Assembly: GCA_963170055.1 (NCBI GenBank)
Contig: CAUJGJ010000313.1
Location: forward strand, 6,992,479-7,056,478
DNA: 64,000 nt
Direction of reading: 5' to 3'
From: Halisarca cf. caerulea
Lineage: Eukaryota; Porifera; Demospongiae; Chondrillida; Halisarcidae
Below the pieces are notes generated by a model that saw only the letters and a program-made list of their open reading frames with translations, was not told where the DNA came from and made no database searches. Below, piece after piece: positions 43,901-54,685 of this stretch (the stretch's first letter is position 1; the number at the start of each line of letters is the position of its first letter). A program made the position numbers and the translations under genes.

Positions 43901-44339
43901 TAAATCTGTTCCCCATTTTCCATCCACCCATATGTATTGTCAGTTCTTGTTATTTCTTTATCTCCCATCTTCCCCAACACACAGCTGCAAGGTTCTTGTC
44001 AGTTGTGTGTTTAGTGAAGTACTGTACATTTCTTTATACTCTTCAACTACATAGCTCAACCAGGCCCACCTGTAGTAACCATAACAACAACAGATTCCAG
44101 TATCACTTTAACATGGAACACTACACTGCATTGTTTCGAATCCAAAATCTTCACTTTTGTTGTAATTTGGAATGAGATTGGAAGTGGAACTAGTAACAAT
44201 GTCACCATCTCATCCTCTCCATACACCATCAGTGGACTACAACCTGGTACCTCTTATGAGGTCAGTGTACATGGAGTGAGTGGATCAGGATTAAGGAGCT
44301 CCAGGAGTGTATCATTCATTGCAACATCTCCAGCAGTTG

Positions 44340-44353
44340 GTGTGTGTGTGTGT

Positions 44354-44419
<66 letters not shown>

Positions 44420-44590
44420 TGGTGTGTGTGGGTGTATGTCTGTGTGGGTGTGGGTGTGGGTGTGGGTGTGTGTATGTACGTATGTGTGTTTGCGTGTTTC
44501 TGTTTGTGTGTGTGTGTGTTTGTGTGTGTGTGTGCGTGCGTGCGTGCATGCATGCGTGCTTCCATGCGTGCATGCGTGTGTGTGTGTGTA
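44340..44590 (+). repeat. (TG)n microsatellite at the R9 FN3-2 donor
   Basis: About 250 bp of GT repeat with GGTG and GCGT interruptions. Its first GT is the likely donor, as in R3. Confidence 0.95.
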
Positions 44591-44983
44591 ATTTGATAAA
44601 GTTTGCAAGTGTATGTCATTGTCTACCTCTCTTCACACATCATCATCTCTCCCTCTCTTCCCACATCATACAAGCACACAAATACATGCATTTACGTGAC
44701 ACATGTGTGCCCCCTCTCCCTTCCCCCTTCCACGCACACACAACTCATAAGACACAGGATTGTCCGCAGGTGTCATTGCTGTTGTTGTGATAGGGTCAGT
44801 AGTAGTGAGTGTAATGATATTCATAGCTGGTTGTGGAGCTGGAGTGATAGCAATACTTGTTTACCTGAAGACATTCAGACGGACAATAGGTATGTGTTGG
44901 TGTTTGTCAACAAGTATGCGGTCCTGTTTGTCAACAAGTATGTGTACCTGCTTGTCAACAAGTATGCGTTCTTGTTTGCACTG

Positions 44984-45177
44984 TATAAAGTTAGATTTTC
45001 AAGGAGCTAAATTTTTGTGGTTGGCCACTTCTGAAATATTTGCAGAAACAATTTTTGCGGGTCTGCATGTCTTTCAGCTGCTACCTACGAAACAGTGCAC
45101 CAACTTTTTGCAGTGCGCAAATTTCTCACTCAGCCTCAAAAACACTATTTTAAGCTCCTCGAAAATTTAGCGTTATA
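44984..45177. mobile_element. TIR element in the R9 TM/tail intron
   Basis: TATAAAGTTAGATTTTCAAG then GAGC at the left mirrors GCTCCTCGAAAATTTAGCG then TTATA at the right. R4 lacks it at the same point of the homologous intron (near 16040). Confidence 0.6.
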
Positions 45178-45431
45178 CAGTATGTATGAACATTTGTACA
45201 CTCTGTCAGCACTGTCAACTGCAAGTGTTGACTGCATTTGCAATGACATGTTGGTGTCTGCTTTCCTTTTGTACAGAATCCTCTGAACCTGCAGAAGATA
45301 AGGTGACCTCTTCCACTCCAGGTTACATGAATGTAGAACTGGAGGATAAAAGTGTACCAATGACAGACAACCCAAGTTATGAACATGTTGAGAGAACTCA
45401 ACTCACAAAACCTCTTTATGGGAACTTGTAG

Positions 45432-46112
45432 TCCATTGTTGTCTGTATTTAGTGATATCATTCAATGTGACATGTTATGACTTTGTTGGATTTCTAATGG
45501 AAAATGAAAGTTATTTCCAATTGAACTGTTTCCCAACATCAGTGTATGTGTTTCTATTATTCAGTTGCTATAATATATAGGAACTGTTTTTGCTTACACA
45601 AATAATGACATGAACTGCATGCATGCATGTATATATCTGACATGCAGTCCTGACAGTCGAACTCCAACAGAATGACATATGTAATCCAAGATGTCATACT
45701 ATTATGATGTCGGAATTATTGAGGATCAAGCAATTGCAACAAGCGAGCTGCACATTTGTGTTACCACTAGCATGCATTATAGTCATTTAGTGTATTGACC
45801 ACTGTTCACTCCATACAGTACCAGTAGGTAGTGTGCTGGATTTGGTGTTTTATGATTCCATGTCAGCTACGTTTTTTGCACACATACCAACTTTTGCATG
45901 TACACAGCTTCTTTGCTAGTGCTACAGTGTACCTCTGGCTCCTGAGTGACTATGATAAGGATTGATATCACGCATGCCATGACGGTTAGTATCCTCTAGA
46001 TTAGTCCAGCCAGCTGTGACCCACGTACGTGGGTCACAGCTGGCTGGACTACCTCTAGATCTGCTCTAACGGAGCTTGGGTGGTTAGCAGTCAAAGGATT
46101 TTCCCTGGGGGT
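45432..46112. other. R9-R10 intergenic region
   Basis: Holds the R9 3' UTR, then sequence homologous to the region upstream of R6. A 50-bp palindromic element lies at 46002-46051. Confidence 0.5.
46002..46051. mobile_element. 50-bp perfect palindrome with 9-bp target duplication
   Basis: TAGTCCAGCCAGCTGTGACC runs into its exact complement around ACGTACGT. CCTCTAGAT is directly repeated at 45993-46001 and 46052-46060. The TAGTC ends and 9-bp duplication match the elements at 13665 and 26842. R6 lacks it at the homologous place (about 19590). Confidence 0.85.
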
Positions 46113-46123
46113 AAAATGGCGGC
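46113..46123 (+). promoter_or_regulatory. R10 YY1/TISU-like element
   Basis: AAAATGGCGGC, about 2 kb from the signal exon because of an insertion. The flanks match R6 (19663). Confidence 0.65.
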
Positions 46124-46139
46124 CGTCAGTCCATCGCAA

Positions 46140-48085
46140 TCCGCTAATTATAACTAGATGTATGCAAAGCATAGTACTCGCTAGGTGCAGCTAAATTTGA
46201 AATCAGAAAGAAGTCAAAGGATCTATCAGAGGAAGGTATCACCCAAGATGCGGCATGGAATACATCATGCAACATGCATGGCATACTGGTGCCATTAGAG
46301 CATGGCCAATAATACAACAGCTTCATAATATTGCATGGCTGCATGCAGGCAGATGTAATATGTGGATGACTCAGCAGCATGCAGGATCAACCCTTACCAA
46401 CCTCAAGTCTGAGTAGGAGGATTAATATGTCATTTATAATGGGTAATTGAAATATATAGCATGAAAATGTCACATAAGCATACATGACCGTCACATAGCA
46501 GAACATGTTGCCAGAGATAGATGACCTATTTGCAGCCCCCATTGCGAACAAAGTCACAATCCTGCCAAGCAAAAGGCGATTCACACAAAAACAAAAATGT
46601 ATGGAGAAGTACGGGGCTATGGAGCTACACTGGGTGTTGGTTAGCATTTAGTAACCACAGCAGTGTAACTAAAACTGACTGGATCAGATTTACCATGCGT
46701 GACCATGTAAATGGGGATGAGAAATGGCAACTACAGACCAAGGAGCCTATGCAGCTGTATGCAGACCAAGGAGCATATGCGCTGTATACAGACCAAGGAG
46801 CATATGCAGCTGTATGCAGACCATGCATGCAAGGAGCATATGCAGCTGTATACAGACCATGCATGCAAGGAGCATATGCAGCTGTATGCAGGGCAAGTGA
46901 TTTTGAATTGCATGAATCACGAGATGCCAATGTGTTTTGTGCATATTTGCTTTGATTTGCAATAGATTAAATTGCATTGTTTCATATTTCTTATAAGTTT
47001 GCTTTTAAATTATTTTGCATTTCGTCACATTTGAACCACTATTGGATTCAGAATGTTGTGCAGTTTAAAGGAAGAATCGATTCAAAATTTGTTTTAGTAA
47101 TGATTGTTTTAACAGACATTGACATTAGTTGGTCCTAGTCTGGTGTGACCAGATCATATAGACCAGGCCAGGATTTGTTGGCCAATATCACGATTTGCTT
47201 TAACTATTGAAATTACGTTTGTACTTTCGAAGATGTTGAAAATTCCGTTCCTGCACTGAGTTTTGCCAACAATTAAAGCTGTAGTTGGGTTGCTATGGAC
47301 ATATGAAATAAAATGCCTGAAGAGGACAAGAAAATAGAAAGATTGCAATCTGAATTCGAAGCGATGTCGCACAACTGTCTTTCTGCTCATCACCACATGA
47401 TGCATTAAATATACGACCTTTATTCAGATTAATAAGAATCCCAAGGGGGGGAAACTTAGAGGCCCATATCTCAGTACGAACAAAAGCGGTCAGATCATGG
47501 ACCCTCAATTCCACACAAAACTCGAATAACACGCGCTTTACCCAATGCGTATGATCGTCGACGTCATGCGACGTGGAAGATACTGCTGAATTTGAACTCG
47601 AAATGGGAACATTCATGTGGCACCATTAATAAATGGCGACAGTGATGGCTAGAATTTCTACCGAATGAACTCGAACCCTTGCGGAGGTGAAAGGAAAGTC
47701 TAACGAAATAAAAAACCCTCTCGGGGTATTTATTTAGTCTTTCATTTAAGAGTAAAAATACGGATAAATCTTCGAACATGTGGCCATCACACAAAGAAAC
47801 GTGAGTTTTCACTTTTTGCCTTTATGCTGAATCAGTAATCCGATTAGCGACGCGTTTTGTCCATAATGTCAAAGTTCCTTTATGCCCCTACGAGGTCGTA
47901 CCATTTACGAATGATGTGCGTGCCTGCTTTTGTAGTAATTAGCGTCCAAAGTGACAATTTTGGGCCAAACTTTCCCACCTTTGTTACCCGAAACCAATCA
48001 AATGCGTGGGTAGCTCAAACCCACTCCGCTAACGCGACGGAAATAGAAAACTCGCTACGCTCGTAATTAGACTGCAGCTAGTGCT
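46140..48085. other. About 1.9 kb insertion between R10 promoter element and signal exon
   Basis: Homology to R6 stops near 46140 and resumes near 48087 (CTTGTACGGGTTTAC). Inside, 46738-46895 holds degenerate tandem units (GGAGCATATGCAGCTGTATG). Minus-strand frames of 80-107 residues between 47154 and 47812 have no recognisable motif. No transposase or clear ends are seen. Confidence 0.5.
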
Positions 48086-48178
48086 ACGCTTGTACGGGTT
48101 TACTTGAATAGGGAACAGCATAGATTTTCGCCATTCCAGCTTTATCGTCCTACCTTTCCCGCAGTCCCTGTACGCGCC

Positions 48179-49682
48179 ATGTTGCTAAGGAGATTCCAGA
48201 GTGAAGGTTGGAATTGTGTTCTATTTACCTGTAGCTGCTTACTTTCGTTGTTCGAATCTCCAGTTGTAGGCGAGTTCCTCCCGTGTTCTGATGGTATTCT
48301 CATTTCGTACTCTCATCTCCTCTAGAAACATCCAGTAGACAGACAGACAATGTCAGATAGACCCGTTATACAATAATCCAGACTAGTAGATGCTAGCTAT
48401 AGTACAATCACTATAGTCTGTTGGATGTCCTGTAGCGGTACAATGTTGTATGATACATGCTAGAAAGATAGACCTGAACTCAGACTGGTGGTCAGAGTCC
48501 CTCCTGCCCATACTTGTACATGTAGTGGATGTGATGTATGTCTTGTCAGTAGTGAGAGCTGATCAGGAGTACTACATGAACATGTGTGTTGGTCAGGGGG
48601 TTAGCCTCATCTGTAGTGGATGTAGCACTGTCCATGGGTGGTATTATATGCAGAAAGTCCTTCCATATTGGTACTAGTACTAGGGTACATGGACAGTGTT
48701 ATATGCAGAAATTTCCTCTGTGTTAGGACTAGGGTAGGAGATAATATTCTGCATAACAAAGTTAATATGATGTCCTGTAATTCTCATGCAATAGCAGTAG
48801 TGTATCCATCTATCATTATAGACTTGATTTATTCTCTGATTCAGCTCAACAAGATGTGGTCCTTACTATGATGTCTGGTGATCAGTGCTACGGTAGTAGA
48901 GTGACCCTCCTCTGTACACATCCTGATCCTTCCAACCACCCTGGCATGTACGTCTTCGATAGCTTCAGATGGGCTGAGGATGGTACTGCAATTGACTTCA
49001 GTGACCCATCCAGTGCAAGGTTCACTGCCAACAGGTTGAACAGTACAGCTTCAACTCTGTCATTTGCTGTCACTGAAGAAGAGCACAGAGATAGAGTGAT
49101 CACATGTACCTGCTTTCTTGTCCTCAACAATGCTAACCGTAATCGTGAGGAGAGTGATCCTGTAACCATTGATGCTCTAGGTGAGTGAATGCTACACTGG
49201 CAGTACCATGTACTTTGAATGAAGCGATGCTCTTCTTGTTCTGATATTTTGATATATTCAAATTCTCTGTAGAGAAACCACTGCCTCCCAACATAACCAC
49301 GCCTTGCTCCAGTTGTCCTTACATCGTATTGTGGAGTCATAACAAGAGGTGCTTCAACCATCACACCTTCACTTACATCCTCACTTGGAACAAGACAGAC
49401 ACTCCAAGTGATCCATCATCCTCTGGAGGAGCCAACACAACAGAGAGTCAGTATGACTTGAGTGGTCTCCCTCCAGGAGAGTACTCAGTGAGTGTTCAGG
49501 CAGTGTGCAATGAGAACAGTGCTGTTGAGAGTGACGTAGTAAGCAAGCAGATTAGTTTACCAGGTGAGAGTGTGTGTATGTGCACAGCTTTAAATGTGTA
49601 TAATTACGTGTATGTACATGTCTATGTGCATTTATTAGGTGTCTGTATGTGTGAATACATGCATGTGTGTATGTGTTTGTGC

Positions 49683-49779
<97 letters not shown>

Positions 49780-49823
49780 TGTGAGTATACATGTGTGTAT
49801 GTGTACATGTGTGTGTGCATTTG

Positions 49824-49869
<46 letters not shown>

Positions 49870-49933
49870 GTGTGCATGTGTGTGTACGTGTGTGTGTTTA
49901 CATGTGTGTATGTGTTCGTGTGTGAGTGTGTGT

Positions 49934-49970
<37 letters not shown>

Positions 49971-50037
49971 GTGTGTGTGTGTGTGTACGTGTGTGTTTAC
50001 ATGTGCGTATGTGTACATGTGTGTGTGTGTGTGTGTG

Positions 50038-50101
<64 letters not shown>

Positions 50102-51368
50102 GGTGTATGTGCATGTATATGCCTTCATCTGTGCATGTGCAGTGCTACATGTTCTCATGTATTGCAATCAAGACCCCATGCATGCACCACCACTCACAAC
50201 TCTTATTCTTGACCATATGTAGGCATGCATACAATCTAAATGCTATTGTCGTAGTTTGATCTGTACGTATGTACACGAGCTCAGTGCATTAATTATTGCA
50301 TATGTGATATACTTAATGGCTGTGTATGCACATGTTGTATCTATGTTCATTAGAGTGTTCACTACCTAGTACCTATTGGTGTGCTGCCCTTAAAGTTATT
50401 TATATGATATGATATGACATATGTACATAGGTGTTTATACACATGTTCATATCTGTAGTATTGTAGAGTCATTACATCTCTATTAATTTTATTTACAGCC
50501 CCACCCCCTACAAGTGCCACACCCTCAGCCACACCCACCTCTCCTCAAGGTATGTATGGACTGGTATGTATCCCTTCACTGACTAAACCTATGGAGTCTT
50601 GTACTGTGTACAGTGTGGATGGTGTACTAAACCTATGGAGTCTTGTACTGTGTACATTGTGAATGGTGTACTAAACCTATGGAGTCTTGTACTGTGTACA
50701 TTGTGGATGGTGTACTAAACCTATGGAGTCTTGTACTGTGTACATTGTGGATGGTGTTTCAATGTGTACTTCTCTTTGGAGTCACTGCTTGTCAGAATGT
50801 TACATGTCACATCACAGACAAGTGCACACCAGAGCATGTGTACTCCTCTCCCTGTATCGTACCATAAGCACACTTGTATGCAGGCATTTGTACATGATAC
50901 ATGCACCCTCTCTCCCTCATGTGCCCTTCTCCCCCTTCCCCCTCCTCCCCTTCTCCTCCTTCCTCCCACACACACACAACTCATAAGACACAGGATTGTC
51001 CACAGGTGTCATTGCTGGTGTTGTGATAGGGTCAGTAGTAGTGAGTGTAATGATATTCATAGCTGGTTGTGGAGCTGGAGTGATAGCACATGTTGTTTAC
51101 CTAAAGACATCCAAACAGACAACAAGAATGTGCTCCTGTTTGTCAACAAGTATGTGCTCCTGTTTGTCAACAAGTGTTTACACTCTTTCATATCTCCTCA
51201 TCATCCACTACAGAATCCTCTGAATCTACAGAAGATAAGGTGACCTCTTCCACTCCAGGTTACATGAATGTAGAACTGGAGGATAAAAGTGTACCAATGA
51301 CAGACAACCTAAGTTATGAACATGTTGAGAGAGCTCAACTGACAAAACCTCTTTACAGGGACTTGTAG
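48179..51368 (+). CDS. R10: short-form Ig/FN3 receptor, paralogue of R6
   Basis: Inferred exons: signal peptide 48179-48269 (MLLRRFQSEGWN ... LLSLFESPVV), Ig1 48845-49180 (QCYGSRVTLLCTHPDP, FRWAEDG, CTCFLVL), FN3 49273-49563 (EKPLPPN ... LSGLPPGEYSVSVQ), Pro/Thr linker 50499-50549, TM 51006-51149, tail 51214-51368. Two splice oddities occur. The signal-exon donor is GC (48270-48271) where R6 has GT. The usual TM donor is mutated from GT to GA at 51126, so the next copy at 51150 must be used, adding RMCSCLST to the juxtamembrane region in frame. The TM is type 2. The tail has GYMNV, LSYEHV and PLYRDL, so the last motif is changed (YRDL). Otherwise intact. Confidence 0.72.
49662..50112 (+). repeat. 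(TG)n microsatellite in R10 FN3/linker intron
   Basis: About 450 bp of interrupted GT repeat (TACATGTGTG inserts), starting about 100 bp after the donor. Confidence 0.95.
50580..50757 (+). repeat. 44-bp tandem repeat in R10 linker/TM intron
   Basis: Four copies of the unit also seen in R6 at 22488-22622. Confidence 0.85.
51102..51182 (+). repeat. 24-bp donor repeat in R10
   Basis: Three units. The first donor is GA (51126); the GTs at 51150 and 51174 are intact. Confidence 0.85.
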
Positions 51369-51686
51369 ACCATATTGGTCACTAACCAATGTTTTCTGGA
51401 TTTAGTTGCATCACTCTCATTTGTTTGGTTGCTAAGAAAAAGTGAAATCACTTTGTTATTGCATGAGTGTATTGTATTTCAATCCATTGATCCCTGTGTT
51501 TTGATTTGTATTCACAGAGCACTATCGCACGCATGCATAACGGAATGTCACTTAACTATGCATGCAAGCCTGATGTATTCCAATTCCAATCTCAATTTAC
51601 ACATATACATATAGTCTGCAGCCATAGTCTGTCAATTCCCATTATAGCAGTTGTGAATGATAACAAACTGGGAATGCCCCTTCAGT

Positions 51687-51697
51687 AAAATGGCAGC
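51687..51697 (+). promoter_or_regulatory. YY1/TISU-like element upstream of the orphan signal exon
   Basis: AAAATGGCAGC (one mismatch) in the shared block GGAATGCCCCTTCAGT. Confidence 0.55.
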
Positions 51698-51813
51698 CGT
51701 GCGAACGCTATATAGTACACTTGTGCGGGTCCATTGTTTTGATAGAGGAACAGCGTACAATTCTAGTATCTCCATCTCATGTACCACTGCAGCTGCATGT
51801 TCTCATATGTACC

Positions 51814-51893
51814 ATGTTCTTGAGGGGGATATTGAGCAACAGATGGAATTTCATTGTATATATGATACCTATTCAGGCTGTTGAGATGTCCAG
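51814..51893 (+). pseudogene. Orphan signal-peptide exon, frameshifted
   Basis: Starts ATGTTCTTGAGGGGGATATT and ends GAGATGTCCAG before GTTAGT, clearly the MFLRG exon of R2, R3, R7 and R12. It is 80 nt, which gives phase 2 instead of phase 1, and the hydrophobic stretch is disturbed (YMIPIQAVE). No Ig exon follows for 3.5 kb. It is the relic of a lost gene or the former first exon of R11. Confidence 0.65.
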
Positions 51894-52261
51894 GTTAGTT
51901 CCGGCCGGCCCCCTGCAAGTTCCTTTGTTCACATAATATGTAGATGTAGTGACAGATATAATGTTGTTATGCACATCTTGTCTTAAGAACTGAGCACTGA
52001 CTATTGCATGCTTGCATATCTGAACATGTGCTTGAGATTGGCCCAATTGGGGGGCTGGGGGGTAGTTAATGTGTATATATTACAAATAATGTTGCTAACA
52101 GACTATATACATAGGATTTATCTGCAATTGTTATACTGTACAGTAGGTCATATGTAAGTATTAATATTAGATACCTCTCAATCTCTGCTGCTATAGTGTG
52201 TATTGACTTGCAAATGGTGAAATCCCTCAGACTCACTGCATGTATTCTACACCACAGCTAC

Positions 52262-52535
52262 TGGAGACAGTGAAAACTCTATAATAAGGACACCATTGGG
52301 ACCACAGTAAGCTGTCCTGTACAAACCTCTGTAAGAAGGACACCATTGGGACCACAGTAAGCTGTCCTGTACAAACCTCTGTAAGAAGGACACCATTGGG
52401 ACCACAGTAAGCTGTCCTGTGTAGTAAAACCTCTGTAATAAGGACACCATTGGCATTGATTGGGACCACAGTGAGCTGCCCTGTACAATGAAACCTCTAT
52501 AAAAAGGACACCATTGGGACCACGTTTAAATGTAC
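52262..52535 (+). repeat. About 52-bp tandem repeat
   Basis: Five copies, decaying at the ends, of a unit containing GGACACCATTGGGACCACAG and AAGCTGTCCTGTAC. Confidence 0.85.
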
Positions 52536-52930
52536 ACATGTCAATGTGAGGGGTATCAAATGGGGCAGAGCAATGGTGTCCTGTTAAAAAGAGGTTTCTG
52601 CATTTCAGAGGTGTCTTGTACTGAAAGTTTTCCTGTATAGCCATTTGCCGTCTTGTTAACATGAGACACAAATATTAATCATTGTCTAGCGACATATTCA
52701 CACATCTTGACACCTTGACCATATTATGAGGAACAATAACATAGTTTCAAAGTGTGTTGATATTGAATGTTTAGGTTCATCCCTGCTCTGTGCAGATCAT
52801 CATACATTGTTAATACTGTCAATTGAAGCTCATCAGCATGGAACACATCTTGTGTATTTGCCTACTACCATTTGGGCATACAACTTTTGACTAGTCTATC
52901 AAGCCATACCCTAACCTGGGGAGGTTGAGG

Positions 52931-52968
52931 TTTCAGGTACAGATTAAGGCCTTAATCTGTACCTGAAA
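52931..52968. repeat. Perfect 38-bp palindrome
   Basis: TTTCAGGTACAGATTAAGG followed by its exact complement. No flanking duplication is apparent. Confidence 0.85.
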
Positions 52969-53553
52969 ATGGCAGGTGGACCAGGATCTGATTCTCAAGG
53001 CTGTGAAGAAAGTGTGTGGGTACTATCTAACATAATAATATATACGTGCATACCGGCATATACATTTAATTGAGGAATGTAAGGTGTGGTTTGTGCCCAC
53101 TACCAGCATACTCACTGGCCACTAAGCAGAACTTATTTAAGGATTTCCTTCCAAATTTCCAACTTAATAGGAACCTCTGATCGAGAGAAATTTATGCCTT
53201 CCAGAAAATATGATTTGATCATGAGTTGTTTCAAAATAGGATCCATTTAAAAACATAATTCACCTTTGATTCAATTGCTTTTTGTTTCCATTTCAAGACT
53301 GGTATAGATGTAACAAACAGTACGTATAGTGGTGTTAGAGACGAGTTGCTGTTCATCAACAGCAAGAGTAGTGTGATCATGTAGAATGTAGAAAGTACAG
53401 GACTTCATTTGAAGCAGAGCCCCTAGCCTATTGCTCTGCCTGCTTATATAATTTGATAAAGTATCAGTTGCATGTTGATCGTCTGTTGAAGTGTATGCTA
53501 AGTATGGTGTGTGTGTATTCTGTACTCATATGTATGTACAATGTCACTTTATA

Positions 53554-53728
53554 CAGTCATGACTCTTATAATCCACCTTGATAATCCAGAATCCTTGCTA
53601 TGCTGCCAGTAGAAATGCATACCCAATGTGTACAGTGCATTGTCAGAAGATTTGTTAATCCAGCACCCTCTTTAATCCAGCATCTTTTAGTGGAACAAAT
53701 TTATGGCCGAAATAAAGAGTCACAACTG
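53554..53728. mobile_element. TA-flanked MITE
   Basis: The left end CAGTCATGACTCTTATAATC and the right end AAAGAGTCACAACTG are inverted repeats with TA on both sides. Related to 17833-17995. Confidence 0.65.
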
Positions 53729-53974
53729 TACCTCTACACTTTTTGTCTTTGGTATCTTGGGGAGTATGTACTGTATGCTGTATTGGCCACACATATGTAT
53801 ACCATGGTCTACCCATCTCCTAATTGGTATCACCACACAGGCTAGTCTGACGGCTGGTTAAGTAGGCTATGCACACTCAATCTGTACTTTAATGCATCTA
53901 TCAATTGATCCACTACATAGTGTTACATGCTATATATATAGTGTTGGCTCAGCCATGTACAATGTAACAGGGGG

Positions 53975-54218
53975 TGGGATACCCTTGGGGTAAGAATGGG
54001 ATGTGGGAACAGGTATAGTATAACAGGTTATGAGGAACAGGTACAGTGTAATGGGGTGTTGGGAACTGGTACAGCGTAATGGGGTGTGGGACACAGGTAC
54101 AGTGTAAGGGGGTGTGGGGAACAGGTACAGTGTAATGGAGTGTGGGGAACAGGTACAGTGTAACGGGGTGTGGGGAACAGGTACAGTGTAACGGGGTGTG
54201 GGGAACAGGTACAGTGTG
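53975..54218 (+). repeat. About 30-bp minisatellite
   Basis: Seven or eight copies of GGGAACAGGTACAGTGTAAC followed by GGGGTGTG. Confidence 0.85.
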
Positions 54219-54370
54219 CATGTACAGGTATCCTATTTACTCAGCTGTAGCCTTGCTGGGAGAACCCCTACCAATTCCTACCTGACAGGGAAGGGATCTA
54301 AACAGAAATTGACATATGCGTATACATGGGTACAAATGTCTACACTGCACACAGATGCTCATGCACATGT

Positions 54371-54658
<288 letters not shown>

Positions 54659-54685
54659 TATGTTACATTGATGTAGAGATGCAAT

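Larger units (their letters stand above)
40998..45431 (+). pseudogene. R9: decayed Ig/FN3 receptor
   Basis: Closest to R7 at the 5' end and to R3 further on. The signal exon (about 40998-41078) has ATC where R7 has the start ATG. Ig1 41358-41660 is intact (QCYGEQVTLLCKHPVL ... DYTCFIV). FN3-1 has lost its first half, and the remnant 42575-42746 has two extra bases (GTGTGTCAGTAG), giving a stop. Ig2 43048-43314 (R3 subtype), FN3-2 44055-44339, TM 44770-44889 (type 2: [20 protein letters not shown]) and tail 45277-45431 (GYMNV, PSYEHV, PLYGNL) are intact. Skipping FN3-1 would keep phase 1, so a shorter product from another start is conceivable, but three lesions point to a pseudogene. Confidence 0.7.

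Noticed and set aside
47154..47812. Minus-strand proteins in the R10 insertion
   Set aside because: Short overlapping frames without motifs; no evidence of a gene or transposase.
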